Below, piece after piece: positions 33,801 to 41,961 of a stretch of DNA of 64,000 bases; positions within the stretch are counted from its first letter, which is position 1; each line of letters starts with the position of its first letter. The notes below the pieces were generated by a model. The model was given only the letters and a program-made list of their open reading frames with translations. It did no database searches and was not told where the DNA came from. Origin of the DNA: Holophagales bacterium (lineage in GTDB: Bacteria > Acidobacteriota > Thermoanaerobaculia > UBA5066); NCBI GenBank assembly GCA_016719485.1, contig JADJZB010000007.1, positions 60,842-124,841 of the forward strand, written 5' to 3'. The position numbers and the translations under genes were made by a program.

Positions 33801-36546
33801 CGCCCGGGGCTGCGGCGCCGCCTGCTCCGGACCAGGGGAGCGGGCATTCCGGAGGGGCTCTGACCGCCTGAAAGGCGTTTCGCCCGTCGCTGCCGGGAAG
33901 TGGGAAACTCCCCGGCTGCACGCCATGGCGAACGCCGAGCAGCCCCCGAACGAGACGCGAATCGTCACCCCCCTCGCGGACCGGATCCCGCCCGGCGGGA
34001 CGAGCGACGCCGACGAGATCCTGGGCCTCTTCCTCGACTGGGTGGCCGACACCGGGCTCACGCTCTACCCGGCGCAGGAAGAGGCGCTCCTGGAGATCAT
34101 GGCGGGCAAGCACGTCATCCTCGGGACGCCGACCGGCTCGGGGAAGTCGCTCGTCGCGCTCGGGCTCCACTTCAAGGCGCTCTGCGAGGGGCGCGTCTCG
34201 TTCTACACGAGCCCGATCAAGGCCCTCGCGAGCGAGAAGTTCTTCGCCCTCTGTGGCGAGCTCGGGCCGGAGAACGTCGGGATGCGGACGGGCGACGCGA
34301 GCATCAACCCCGAGGGGGGCGTCGTCTGCTGCACGGCGGAGGTCCTCTCGAACATGGCGCTCCGGGTCGGCGAGGAGCTCGACGCGCCCTACGTCGTCAT
34401 GGACGAGTTCCACTACTACGCCGACAAGGAGCGGGGGGTCGCCTGGCAGGTGCCGCTCCTCGTCCTGCCGAACACGCAGTTCCTCCTCATGTCGGCGACG
34501 CTCGGCGACACGTCGGCGATCGCCGAGCGGCTGAAGCACGACACGGGGCGCGAGGTGGCATTCGTCACGTCGGACGAGCGTCCCGTCCCGCTCGACTTCG
34601 CGTACGCCGAGACACCGCTCCACCAGACGATCGAGAAGCTCCTCGAGCAGGGGAAGAGCCCGATCTACGTCGTGAACTTCACGCAGCGCGAGTGCGCCGA
34701 GCTGGCGCAGGCGCTGACGAGCGTGAAGATCGGAAGCAAGGAGGAGCGGGAGGCGATCCGGGAGGTCGTGGCGGGGCGGCGCCTCGTCACCCCCTACGGC
34801 AAGGAGTTCCGTCGGTTCCTCTCGTTCGGCGTCGGCGTCCACCACGCCGGGCTCCTCCCGCGCTACCGGCTCCTCGTCGAGCAGCTCGCGCAGAAGGGGC
34901 TCCTGCACGTCATCTGCGGCACCGACACGCTCGGCGTCGGCGTGAACATCCCGATCCGGACCGTCCTCTTCTCCAAGCTCGCCAAGTTCGACGGGACGAA
35001 GGTCGGCCTCCTCACGGTCCGCGAGTTCAAGCAGATCGCGGGGCGCGCGGGGCGGCGCGGCTTCGACACCGAGGGGAGCGTCGTCGCGCAGGCGCCGGAG
35101 CACATCGTCGAGAAGAAGCAGGCGACGAAGAAGTCCGACGCCTCGGGGAAGAAGGTCGGAAAGACGTTCCGCGGGCCGGCGAAGGGAGAGATCTCCTGGA
35201 CCGAGGAGACGTTCCAGAGGCTCATCACCCGGCCGCCGGAGACGCTGAAGTCGCGCTTCCACCTGACGCACGGGATGGTCCTCGACCTCGTGCAGCGCGA
35301 CGCCGACACGAACCGCGACGCCCCGCCGCCGGAGAGGAACTTCTCGGCGCTGCGCGACCTCGTCGCCCGCTGCCACGAGGACGACGCGGCGAAGGCGCGC
35401 CTCCTGAAGCACGCGGCGCTCCTCGTGCGCTCGCTCTCCCGGGCCGGGATCGTCGGGATGTCCGTCGAGGAGACCGGCTTCCGCCGGGTCGTCGTCGCCG
35501 ACGACCTGCAGTGGGACTTCTCCCTCCACCAGGCGCTCTCGATCTACGCCGTCACGGCGCTCGAGCGGCTCGACCCCGCCTCGCCGACCTACGCCGTCGA
35601 CGTCGTCACCGTCGTCGAGTCGATCCTCGAGAACCCCGACATCATTCTTCGAAAGCAGACGGACCGGGCGAAGGGGAAGCTCGTCGAGGAGCTGAAGGCC
35701 GAGGGCGTTCCGTACGAGGAGCGGATGGCGAAGCTGGAAGAGGTGACGTACCCGCAGCCGCTCGCCGACTTCCTCTTCGGCGCCTTCGAGGCATTCCGCG
35801 AGGCGCATCCCTGGGCCGGGGGGACCGATCCGAAGCCGAAGTCGATCGGGCGGGAGATGTTCGAGACCTTCGCGGGCTTTTCCGACTACGTGAAGAGCTA
35901 CGGCCTCGAGCGGAGCGAAGGTGTACTCCTGCGCTACCTCTCGCAGCTCTACAGGACGCTCGATCAGACGGTGCCCGAGCCGGCGAAGACCGACGCGCTC
36001 TGGGACGTCCTCGGGTTCTTCCGCGCTCTCGTCGGAGAGACCGACGCGAGCCTCCTCGAGGAGTGGGAGAGCCTCCGGCACCCCGAGGAGCTGCTCGAGG
36101 CGAAGGCCGAGCCGGAGAAGCCGAGGCAGGCCGCCTGGCTCCGCGAGCTCCTCTCCGACCCGCGCGTCTTCGCGGCGCGTGTCCGTTCCGAGATGCACCT
36201 GCTCGTCCGCGCTCTCGCGCGCAGGGACTGGGAGGACGCCGCCGAGCGGGTCTGGCAGCCGCTGGAGGGGACGGAAGGAGCCGCGGAGACGGCCTGGACG
36301 CCCGAGCGCTTCGAGGCCGTGCTGACACCGTTCTTCGAGGAGCACGCCGAGCTCGTCGCGGGCCCGGAATCGCGTCTCCACCAGTGGACGAACCTGCGCC
36401 CGGCCGGCCCGCGGCAGTGGACCGTCACCCAGACGCTCCTCGACCCCGAGGGGGACAACACCTGGGCCGTCGTCGCCGGGATCGACCTGCGAGACGAGAC
36501 GGCCGCGGACGGACCGATCCTCCGTCTCACCCGGATCGATCGCTGA
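30880..36546 (+). CDS. Reg_prop propeller / Y_Y_Y / GGDEF sensor, frame open into helicase
   Basis: Membrane sensor diguanylate cyclase. Signal peptide (MGRLLRFALLLSPLFLPAPS), about a dozen Reg_prop propeller repeats (GLPQNTVTSI, LWFGTYDGLVRF) at about 25-600, Y_Y_Y domain (about 640-735), one TM helix (about 751-770), coiled coil, then GGDEF with an intact RYGGEEF active site (GGEEF at 884-888). The GGDEF domain ends near 33800, but no stop follows: the same frame continues as the DUF3516 helicase to 36546, about 1,888 residues in all. A TGA one base out of frame near 33860 suggests that a one-base indel may have erased the true stop. A GTG at 30853 is an alternative start. Confidence 0.8.
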   Translation: MGRLLRFALLLSPLFLPAPSAAIRPERPLSQAQVDVWQTENGLPQNTVTSILRTRDGHLWFGTYDGLVRFDGARFTVFDGKTTPLLATGSAFALMEDRSGTLWIGRSENVVQYRDGVFRQVLGDELGQGTVWSLSEAPDGTVWAGAGNGLVRWKDGQATLLTKRDGLPAVRLRSTCVDTDGTLWIGTSGAGLVAMRDGRVTSWSTRTGFPSDQIITVLPDPAGGVWAATAGAGLVRIVGESRRVYGKADGLPTDQLTALALDAAGSLWVGTWGSGICRLREDAFSCLGSPPLSNDKVWSVLPDVEGFVWVGTWVGGLNRLRDRGFPAFGVPEGLSNDNVRSVLHGRDGSVWLATAGGGLNRLREGRIEVLRKADGLPSDEISGLCEDRSGALWVGTYTSGLARIRGSRIDTFGKAEGLPGLDVRVILEDRRGTIWVATTSGVATSRDGRRFEPLATPDGVSLRAVVCLLEDRNGVLWFGTSGDGLVRYDAAGFRVLKTRDGLVSDRISALHEDEEGDLWIGSAWSGLNRMKDGVLTAIRPEDGLAEGRAQVILEDRLGGLWLTGNKGFQRLLKRELIAVSEGRPGSIRPHAFGLADGLRSASFASGQQPAGSIGPDGRIWLPSYRGVVVVDPERIPPSPPPPGVRLEELLVDGTPRDARNGIEIGPGRLMVEIRYAATTLQPPELIRFRSQLDGFDRDWVEVETRRSAFYTGLPPGSYRFRVASRIGDGPWGEVGDVLSVKVLPALHQTAWFRVLALVLGVSLIVVAIRRRTVQLRGRQAKLERLVAERTEALRRANERLSELSFSDALSGIANRRRFDETLESEWKRGVRFGHPLSLVMADIDFFKRYNDALGHPAGDRCIVEVAGVLQSLARRAGDLAARYGGEEFMLLLPATSAADAAIVAETARAQIEALGIPHPDGASPSVTASFGVATFVPDRSLPEVAGGPDQLVSAADAALYRAKRGGRNRVEVAPARGCGAACSGPGERAFRRGSDRLKGVSPVAAGKWETPRLHAMANAEQPPNETRIVTPLADRIPPGGTSDADEILGLFLDWVADTGLTLYPAQEEALLEIMAGKHVILGTPTGSGKSLVALGLHFKALCEGRVSFYTSPIKALASEKFFALCGELGPENVGMRTGDASINPEGGVVCCTAEVLSNMALRVGEELDAPYVVMDEFHYYADKERGVAWQVPLLVLPNTQFLLMSATLGDTSAIAERLKHDTGREVAFVTSDERPVPLDFAYAETPLHQTIEKLLEQGKSPIYVVNFTQRECAELAQALTSVKIGSKEEREAIREVVAGRRLVTPYGKEFRRFLSFGVGVHHAGLLPRYRLLVEQLAQKGLLHVICGTDTLGVGVNIPIRTVLFSKLAKFDGTKVGLLTVREFKQIAGRAGRRGFDTEGSVVAQAPEHIVEKKQATKKSDASGKKVGKTFRGPAKGEISWTEETFQRLITRPPETLKSRFHLTHGMVLDLVQRDADTNRDAPPPERNFSALRDLVARCHEDDAAKARLLKHAALLVRSLSRAGIVGMSVEETGFRRVVVADDLQWDFSLHQALSIYAVTALERLDPASPTYAVDVVTVVESILENPDIILRKQTDRAKGKLVEELKAEGVPYEERMAKLEEVTYPQPLADFLFGAFEAFREAHPWAGGTDPKPKSIGREMFETFAGFSDYVKSYGLERSEGVLLRYLSQLYRTLDQTVPEPAKTDALWDVLGFFRALVGETDASLLEEWESLRHPEELLEAKAEPEKPRQAAWLRELLSDPRVFAARVRSEMHLLVRALARRDWEDAAERVWQPLEGTEGAAETAWTPERFEAVLTPFFEEHAELVAGPESRLHQWTNLRPAGPRQWTVTQTLLDPEGDNTWAVVAGIDLRDETAADGPILRLTRIDR
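33925..36546 (+). CDS. DEAD/DEAH-box helicase with DUF3516 C-terminus
   Basis: 873-residue Ski2-like superfamily 2 helicase if started at ATG 33925. Motifs: Q-like TLYPAQEEALLEI, Walker A GTPTGSGKS (about 66-74), DEFH (about 160), SAT (LLMSATLGDT), and motif VI GRAGRRGFD (about 372-380). The DUF3516 domain fills the C-terminal half. Probably an RNA or DNA remodelling enzyme; its biological role is not known. The ribosome-binding site before this ATG is weak, and the frame is continuous with the upstream sensor, so whether it is a separate gene or part of a fusion is unresolved. I favour separate genes. Confidence 0.85.
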   Translation: MANAEQPPNETRIVTPLADRIPPGGTSDADEILGLFLDWVADTGLTLYPAQEEALLEIMAGKHVILGTPTGSGKSLVALGLHFKALCEGRVSFYTSPIKALASEKFFALCGELGPENVGMRTGDASINPEGGVVCCTAEVLSNMALRVGEELDAPYVVMDEFHYYADKERGVAWQVPLLVLPNTQFLLMSATLGDTSAIAERLKHDTGREVAFVTSDERPVPLDFAYAETPLHQTIEKLLEQGKSPIYVVNFTQRECAELAQALTSVKIGSKEEREAIREVVAGRRLVTPYGKEFRRFLSFGVGVHHAGLLPRYRLLVEQLAQKGLLHVICGTDTLGVGVNIPIRTVLFSKLAKFDGTKVGLLTVREFKQIAGRAGRRGFDTEGSVVAQAPEHIVEKKQATKKSDASGKKVGKTFRGPAKGEISWTEETFQRLITRPPETLKSRFHLTHGMVLDLVQRDADTNRDAPPPERNFSALRDLVARCHEDDAAKARLLKHAALLVRSLSRAGIVGMSVEETGFRRVVVADDLQWDFSLHQALSIYAVTALERLDPASPTYAVDVVTVVESILENPDIILRKQTDRAKGKLVEELKAEGVPYEERMAKLEEVTYPQPLADFLFGAFEAFREAHPWAGGTDPKPKSIGREMFETFAGFSDYVKSYGLERSEGVLLRYLSQLYRTLDQTVPEPAKTDALWDVLGFFRALVGETDASLLEEWESLRHPEELLEAKAEPEKPRQAAWLRELLSDPRVFAARVRSEMHLLVRALARRDWEDAAERVWQPLEGTEGAAETAWTPERFEAVLTPFFEEHAELVAGPESRLHQWTNLRPAGPRQWTVTQTLLDPEGDNTWAVVAGIDLRDETAADGPILRLTRIDR

Positions 36547-36649
36547 GACTGCGGCTTCGACACCTTCCGGACGCCCTGCTAGCCTCGCCTCACGCTTCGG
36601 CCGGGCAGCATCCGTTTCGGGGTGCAGCACGGAGTGGCGTGGAGGCCTG

Positions 36650-37699
36650 ATGACCCGCCGATCCCTACTGCTCCCTCTGATTGCTGCCGTGTCCCTCCAG
36701 ACCGGCTGTGGTCCGGATGCCGGCGCGACCGCGCCCGCCGCCGGTCCGCCCCAGGTCCGGACGATCCGCCTCGTCCCGGAGAACGTCGTCCTCTCCACCA
36801 TCGTCGTCGGAACGCTCGAACCCTCGGCGCGCGTGGTCGTCGCGGCCCAGGAGGAGGGTGTCGTCACCGCCGTGGCCGTCCGCGAGGGAGACCGGGTCGC
36901 CGCGGGGGACCTCGTCGTCCAGCTCGACGACCGGCGGATCCGGGCCGAGCTTGCGGAGGCGCAGGCGCGGCTCCTCGACGCCCAGGCCCAGGCGCGCCGC
37001 GCGAAGGCCCTCGAGGGAGAGGGCCTCATCTCGACGTCGGAAGCGGACACGATCCGGGCGTCCGAGGCGATGGCGGAGGCGCGAGCCGATCTCCTCCGGA
37101 CCCGGGCCTCCTTCACGCGGATCACGGCCCCCGTCGCCGGCGTCGTCCTCGCGCGGCACGTGGAGGTGGGGAACCTCGCCTCGCCCCGCACGCCGCTCGT
37201 CGAGCTGGCGGCCGGTCCGGGCCTGATGCTGAGGGTCCCCGTCTCCGAGCTGGAGGTCGTCCACCTCCGTCCCGGTGACACGGCGACGGTGCGGGTCGAC
37301 GCCCTCCCGGACGTCTCGATGGCCGCCCGGATCGCGCGGATCTTCCCGGCCGCGGAGGGAACGACGCGGCAGGTGACGGTCGAGCTCACGCTCGCAGATC
37401 CCCCGGCCGCGGTCCGGCCGGGCTTCCTCGCGCGGGCCGGGATGGTCCTCGAGAACCGGAAGGGCGTCCTCCTCGTCCCCGAGGCCGCGCTGCAGCGCGG
37501 GTCGGAGGTGCCCCACTTCGTCTGGGTCCTCGACGGCGACACGGCGCGGGTCCGTCCCGTCGAGCCGGGCGAGCGGGTGGACGGGCGGGTCGTGATCCGC
37601 AAGGGCCTCGCGGCCGGCGACGAGGTCGTCGTGGAAGGGCTCGTCCGCCTGCGCGACGGCGGCCCGGTCCAGCGCGCAGCCGGCGGGAGCGGGTCGTGA
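36650..37699 (+). CDS. RND efflux periplasmic adaptor lipoprotein
   Basis: 349-residue membrane-fusion protein. The lipobox LQTGC (Cys near 20) anchors it to a membrane. Biotinyl-lipoyl-like halves surround a coiled-coil hairpin (AELAEAQARLLDAQAQARRA and the matching helix), followed by beta-barrel and membrane-proximal domains (LLVPEAALQRGSEVPHFVWV). It bridges the RND pump to an outer-membrane channel. Its stop overlaps the pump start (GTGA). No TolC gene is adjacent; the one at 52596-53975 belongs to the copper cluster. Confidence 0.9.
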   Translation: MTRRSLLLPLIAAVSLQTGCGPDAGATAPAAGPPQVRTIRLVPENVVLSTIVVGTLEPSARVVVAAQEEGVVTAVAVREGDRVAAGDLVVQLDDRRIRAELAEAQARLLDAQAQARRAKALEGEGLISTSEADTIRASEAMAEARADLLRTRASFTRITAPVAGVVLARHVEVGNLASPRTPLVELAAGPGLMLRVPVSELEVVHLRPGDTATVRVDALPDVSMAARIARIFPAAEGTTRQVTVELTLADPPAAVRPGFLARAGMVLENRKGVLLVPEAALQRGSEVPHFVWVLDGDTARVRPVEPGERVDGRVVIRKGLAAGDEVVVEGLVRLRDGGPVQRAAGGSGS

Positions 37700-40600
37700 G
37701 CGGGAACGGGGAGCGCCGGGGCCTCGTCCACTGGTCGATCACCCGCCCGGTCGGCACGACGATCATCGCGCTCGCGATCTGCATCGTCGGCGTGTCGATG
37801 GTGGGCCGGCTCGCGGTCGACCTCCTGCCGCGGATCGTCTACCCGCAGATCGGGGCCGGCGTCCGCAACCCGGGCGTCGACCCCGAGGTGATGGAGCAGA
37901 CGGTCACGAAGCTCCTCGAGCGCAGGCTCGCGACGACCGAGAACGCGATCCTGATCACCTCCGAGTCGTCCGAGGGGGAGACGGACGTCGACATCCACTT
38001 TTCCTACGGGACCGACGTCGACATCGCCCTGCGCGACGCCTCGACGAAGCTCGACCAGGCCCGCTCGGCGCTCCCCGAGGAGGCCGACCCGCCGACGATC
38101 GGCAAGCGCGACCCCTCGCAGATTCCCGTCCTGAACTTCGCCGTCTCCTCGCCGACCCGGGACGAGGGGTGGCTCAAGCGCTGGTGCGAGGACCAGCTCG
38201 CCCGCCAGCTCCTCACCGTCGAGGGGGTCGCCTCGGTCGACGTGGCGGGGGGCCTCGACCGGGAGATCCAGGTCCGGCTCGACCCCGAGCGCCTCCGCTC
38301 CTACCGGCTGACCGTCTCCGAGGTCCTGACGCGTGTCCGCGAGGAGAACCAGGACATCGCGGCGGGGCGCCTCCAGTCGACGAGCCGGGACGTCGTGTCG
38401 AAGACGAAGGGGAAGTTCACCTCCCCGGCCGACATCGCAGCGGTCCGCCTGCCGCTGCCGGGCGGAGGCGACGTCGCCCTCTCCGACGTGGCGGACGTGC
38501 GCGACACCCACCTCGACGACCGGGTCTTCGCCCGCCTCGACGGCAAGCCGGCCGTCCAGGTCGCCATCTCCAAGCAGCCCGACGCCAACACGGTGCAGGT
38601 CGTCGACGGCTGCAACCGGGTGCTCGAGCGCCTGAAGCGCGACGGCTTCTTCCCGCCCGACGTGATCACGCAGGTCACTCAGGACCAGGCCTTCTTCGTC
38701 CGCGCCTCGGTGAGCGGCGTCGGGCAGGCGGCGGCGCTGGGCGGGGGCCTGGCGATGCTCGTCGTCTTCCTCTTCCTGCGGTCCGTGCGGCGGACGCTCA
38801 TCATCGGGACGGCGATCCCGATCTCGATCCTCGGCTGCGTGGCCCTGATGGGCTCCTCCGGCCTGACGCTCAACATCATGTCGCTCGGCGGGCTCGCGCT
38901 CGGCATCGGGATGCTCGTCGACAACGCCATCGTCATGCTCGAGAACATCGACCGGCACCAGCGGGAGCACCCCGACCCGGTCGAGGCGGCGCACGTCGGC
39001 GCCGGCGAAGTCGCCTCGGCGGTCGTCGCCTCGACGATCACGAACCTCGCCTCCGTCGCGCCGTTCCTCCTGATCACGGGCCTGGCGGCGCTCCTCTTCC
39101 GCGAGCTCCTCCTGACGATCTCCTTCGCGATCGTCGTCTCGCTCGTCGTCGCCCTGACCCTCGTGCCGATGCTCGCGGCCCAGCTCTTCAAGCTGAAGGC
39201 CTCCTCGGGGCTCGAGCGCGTGCGGCTCCTCCGGGCGGTCCCCGCGGCGATGGACGCCGTGACCCGGGCCTACGGCGCCGTCCTCCCCGGTGTCCTCCGG
39301 CACCGGACGGTCGTCCTCGTCGCCGCCGTCCTCGCGTTCGTCGGCAGCGCCGTTTTCGCCAGCCGCCTCGGGAACGAGTTCCTCCCGCAGGTGGACGACG
39401 GGCGCTTCCGCGTCTCGATCGAGCTGCCGGTCGGCACGCCCGTCGACGTGACGAACCGGGCGACCCTGGCGGCCGAGAAGGTCGTCCGCGAGCTCCCCGC
39501 CGTCCGGCACGTCTTCGCGGCGGCCGGCGGCGGCATCTGGGGGCGCGGCATGTGGGTCCGGCCCCGCTTCGCGAGCATGGAGGTCGAGGTCATGCCGCGG
39601 CGGAGCCGCGGCATGACGGCCTCCGCGTGGCTGCAGCGCGCCCAGGCCGAGCTCTCCGCCCTGCCCGAGCTCGCCGACGCCCGCGTCAGGGTCCAGCCGC
39701 CGCGCATCCGCGGCCTGCGCACCTCCACCGGTACCGAAGACCTCGAGGTGAAGGTCTTCGGCGACGACCTCCCGACGCTCCAGCGGCTCGGCGAGGAGGT
39801 CGAGGCGCGGCTCGGGAAGCTCGCGGGGCTCTCGAACGTCGAGACGAGCCTCAAGGAGACGGCCCCCGAGCTGCGCGTCGTCGTCGACCGGCGGCGCGCC
39901 GCCGACCTCGGCCTCGACGTCGGCGAGGTCGGGCGGACGGTCCGGACGGCCGTCGGCGGCTCGGTCGCCACGCGCCTGACGGAAGGGGACCGGGAGTTCG
40001 ACGTGAGGGTCCGGTTCGACCCGGCCAAGGTGAGGGACGCGGCCGAGATGGCCTCTCTCCCCCTCTTCCCGCGGAGCGGCGCCGCCCTGCGCCTGCGCGA
40101 CGTGGCCGAGGTGCGCGAGAGCTCGGCGCCGCAGACGATCCAGCGCGAGAACCAGAACCGGCTCGTCACCGTCGGGGCCTCGGTCCTCCCACAGGTCTGG
40201 TCGATCAGCGAGGCGACGGAGGAGGCACGGAAGGCCCTCGCCGACATGGTCCTGCCGGAGGGCTACACGGTCCGCTTCGGCGGCCAGCAGGAGGCGGTCG
40301 ACGAGAACCGCCGGGTCCTCGTCACCGTCGTCCTCCTCGCGGTCTTCCTCGTCTTCGCGGTGATGGCCATCCAGTACGAGTCGCTCGTCAACCCGCTCGT
40401 CATCATGGCGGCGATCCCGCTCGCCCTCGTCGGCGTCGTCCTCGCGCTGACGCTGACCGGGCTGCCGATGTCGGCGCCGGTCATGCTCGGCGTCATCCTC
40501 CTCGCGGGGATCGTCGTCAACAACGGCATCCTCCTCGTCGAGTACTTCGAGATCCGCCGGGCCGGCGGCACGCCGCGAATGGAGGCCGTCCTCGCCGCCG

Positions 40601-40842
40601 CGCCGCTCCGCGTGAGACCGATCGTCATGACCGTCCTCACGACGGTCGTCGGCATGCTCCCGCTCGCCCTGAACCACGCCGAGGGCGGCGAGCTGATGAA
40701 CCCGATGGCGGTCGCCGTGATCGGCGGCCTGACGCTCTCGACGCTCCTGACCCTCTTCGTCGTCCCGTGCCTCTACCTGACCCTCTCCGGCCTCGCCGAC
40801 CGGATGCGGCGGAGGCTCCTGGTGGACGGGGCGAAAGGCTGA
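37696..40842 (+). CDS. RND-family efflux pump inner-membrane subunit
   Basis: 1,048-residue proton-driven transporter of the AcrB/HAE superfamily with 12 predicted helices and two large periplasmic loops. The proton-relay region in TM4 reads GMLVDNAIVMLENIDRH, with a single Asp where AcrB has a DD pair. The second half has MSAPVMLGVILLAGIVVNNG. A drug, lipid or metabolite substrate cannot be chosen from sequence. GTG start coupled to the adaptor gene. Confidence 0.93.
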   Translation: MSGNGERRGLVHWSITRPVGTTIIALAICIVGVSMVGRLAVDLLPRIVYPQIGAGVRNPGVDPEVMEQTVTKLLERRLATTENAILITSESSEGETDVDIHFSYGTDVDIALRDASTKLDQARSALPEEADPPTIGKRDPSQIPVLNFAVSSPTRDEGWLKRWCEDQLARQLLTVEGVASVDVAGGLDREIQVRLDPERLRSYRLTVSEVLTRVREENQDIAAGRLQSTSRDVVSKTKGKFTSPADIAAVRLPLPGGGDVALSDVADVRDTHLDDRVFARLDGKPAVQVAISKQPDANTVQVVDGCNRVLERLKRDGFFPPDVITQVTQDQAFFVRASVSGVGQAAALGGGLAMLVVFLFLRSVRRTLIIGTAIPISILGCVALMGSSGLTLNIMSLGGLALGIGMLVDNAIVMLENIDRHQREHPDPVEAAHVGAGEVASAVVASTITNLASVAPFLLITGLAALLFRELLLTISFAIVVSLVVALTLVPMLAAQLFKLKASSGLERVRLLRAVPAAMDAVTRAYGAVLPGVLRHRTVVLVAAVLAFVGSAVFASRLGNEFLPQVDDGRFRVSIELPVGTPVDVTNRATLAAEKVVRELPAVRHVFAAAGGGIWGRGMWVRPRFASMEVEVMPRRSRGMTASAWLQRAQAELSALPELADARVRVQPPRIRGLRTSTGTEDLEVKVFGDDLPTLQRLGEEVEARLGKLAGLSNVETSLKETAPELRVVVDRRRAADLGLDVGEVGRTVRTAVGGSVATRLTEGDREFDVRVRFDPAKVRDAAEMASLPLFPRSGAALRLRDVAEVRESSAPQTIQRENQNRLVTVGASVLPQVWSISEATEEARKALADMVLPEGYTVRFGGQQEAVDENRRVLVTVVLLAVFLVFAVMAIQYESLVNPLVIMAAIPLALVGVVLALTLTGLPMSAPVMLGVILLAGIVVNNGILLVEYFEIRRAGGTPRMEAVLAAAPLRVRPIVMTVLTTVVGMLPLALNHAEGGELMNPMAVAVIGGLTLSTLLTLFVVPCLYLTLSGLADRMRRRLLVDGAKG

Positions 40843-40897
40843 CCCGGGCTGCCGCCGCGGCCCGGGACGCCTGGCCTGCTGCGCTGCAATAATCCGT

Positions 40898-40919
40898 GCG
40901 GGGCCCGGCGCGGCCCCGC
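40898..40919 (+). promoter_or_regulatory. GC-rich hairpin in the leader of the HglS gene
   Basis: GCGGGGCC (40898-40905), six-base loop, GGCCCCGC (40912-40919), directly followed by the ribosome-binding site AGGAGGAAGG. An AT-rich CAATAAT stands before it and could be a -10 region, which would place the hairpin at the 5' end of the mRNA. It could be an mRNA-stabilising structure or a terminator for the RND operon; there is no T-run. Confidence 0.35.
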
Positions 40920-40935
40920 CAGGAGGAAGGACGCG

Positions 40936-41961
40936 ATGGAGACGACGAGGCCGGCGGAGTCGCGGGTGATCGGGCTGGTCGAGGGGATCCTGGGGCGGGC
41001 GCGCACCGAGGCGCTCGTGGCGGCGGTCGAGATCGACGCGGCGCTCCTCCGGGCGCCCTCCGAAACGGTCTCTCGCGCCGAGCTCGCGCAGGCGCTGAAC
41101 CTCCTCCTCTTCGACGACCTCCTCCGGCGGGTCCCCGCGGGCGCGCTCTACGTCCTCGACCGCGTCCGTCGCGGGGAGAAGGTCGTCCACGACCACGGGG
41201 CCGTCCGGACCGTCCTCGGCGAGACCGGGGCGCTGCCGGCAGGCGAGCGCGCGCTGACCCGCGTCCTCGCTCCCCTCGGCTACGAGGTCGGCGAGGTCTA
41301 CCCGCTCGACCGGCTCGGGATGACCGGCCGGGCCTGGCGCCACCGCGACTTCCCGGAATCGATCGCCCAGTTCTTCGTGAGCGAGCTCCACGTCGACCGT
41401 TTCTCGCCCCGCTTCGCAAAGAGCGCCGAGCGGGTGTTCGGCGCCTCGCGCGACCCGCTGCCCGCCGCGACGCTGGCCGGGCTCGAGGAGCTCTCGGCGG
41501 CGGGAGAGCTCCCCGCCGAGACCGCACGGCGGATCCTCCCCGACCTCGCCGGCGCCTTCGACCGCGCGCACCGCGTCCCGGCCCTCGCCGACTACGAACG
41601 GCTCCTCGAGGAGAGCGCCGAGGCCGCCTGGATCGCCACCGAGGGGAACGCCTTCAACCACGCCACGGACCGTGTCGCCGACGTGGCGGCCCTCTCCGCC
41701 GAGGAGCTCGCCCTCGGGCGCCCGATGAAGGACCGCGTCGAGGTCTCGGCGAGCGGACGCGTCCTCCAGACGGCCTACCGCGCCGCCCCCGTCGAGCGGC
41801 CGTTCGTGGGGCCGGAGGGCGCGCTCGTCCTCCGGCCGGTGCCCGGCTCCTTCTTCGAGTTCATCACGAGGCACCGCCACGCCGACGGCCGGCTCGACCT
41901 CGGGTTCGACACGAGCAACGCGCAGGCGATCTTCCAGATGACCGCGCCGGTCCTCGCGTGA
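40936..41961 (+). CDS. hglS: 2-oxoadipate dioxygenase/decarboxylase (HglS, DUF1338)
   Basis: 341-residue Fe(II)-dependent enzyme of the DUF1338 family, which converts 2-oxoadipate to D-2-hydroxyglutarate in lysine breakdown. Probable metal ligands by position are His87 (VHDHGAVRTV), His242 (EGNAFNHATDRV) and Glu308 (GSFFEFITRH). HVDRFSPRF is also family-typical. The next gene, overlapping by GTGA, encodes a FAD-linked D-2-hydroxyglutarate dehydrogenase-type protein, which is the next pathway step. RBS AGGAGGAAGG. Confidence 0.88.
   Translation: METTRPAESRVIGLVEGILGRARTEALVAAVEIDAALLRAPSETVSRAELAQALNLLLFDDLLRRVPAGALYVLDRVRRGEKVVHDHGAVRTVLGETGALPAGERALTRVLAPLGYEVGEVYPLDRLGMTGRAWRHRDFPESIAQFFVSELHVDRFSPRFAKSAERVFGASRDPLPAATLAGLEELSAAGELPAETARRILPDLAGAFDRAHRVPALADYERLLEESAEAAWIATEGNAFNHATDRVADVAALSAEELALGRPMKDRVEVSASGRVLQTAYRAAPVERPFVGPEGALVLRPVPGSFFEFITRHRHADGRLDLGFDTSNAQAIFQMTAPVLA

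Noticed and set aside
40898..40919. Riboswitch in the HglS leader
   Set aside because: Only one simple GC-rich hairpin is present, with no conserved riboswitch core that I recognise.
29221..41880. A minus-strand open frame of about 4,200 codons running antisense through the sensor, helicase, RND and HglS genes
   Set aside because: Only its last part (the IMPDH-family protein, 29221-30672) looks like a protein. The rest is Arg/Asp/Glu-rich antisense sequence that arises because G/C-ending codons leave few stops on the opposite strand.
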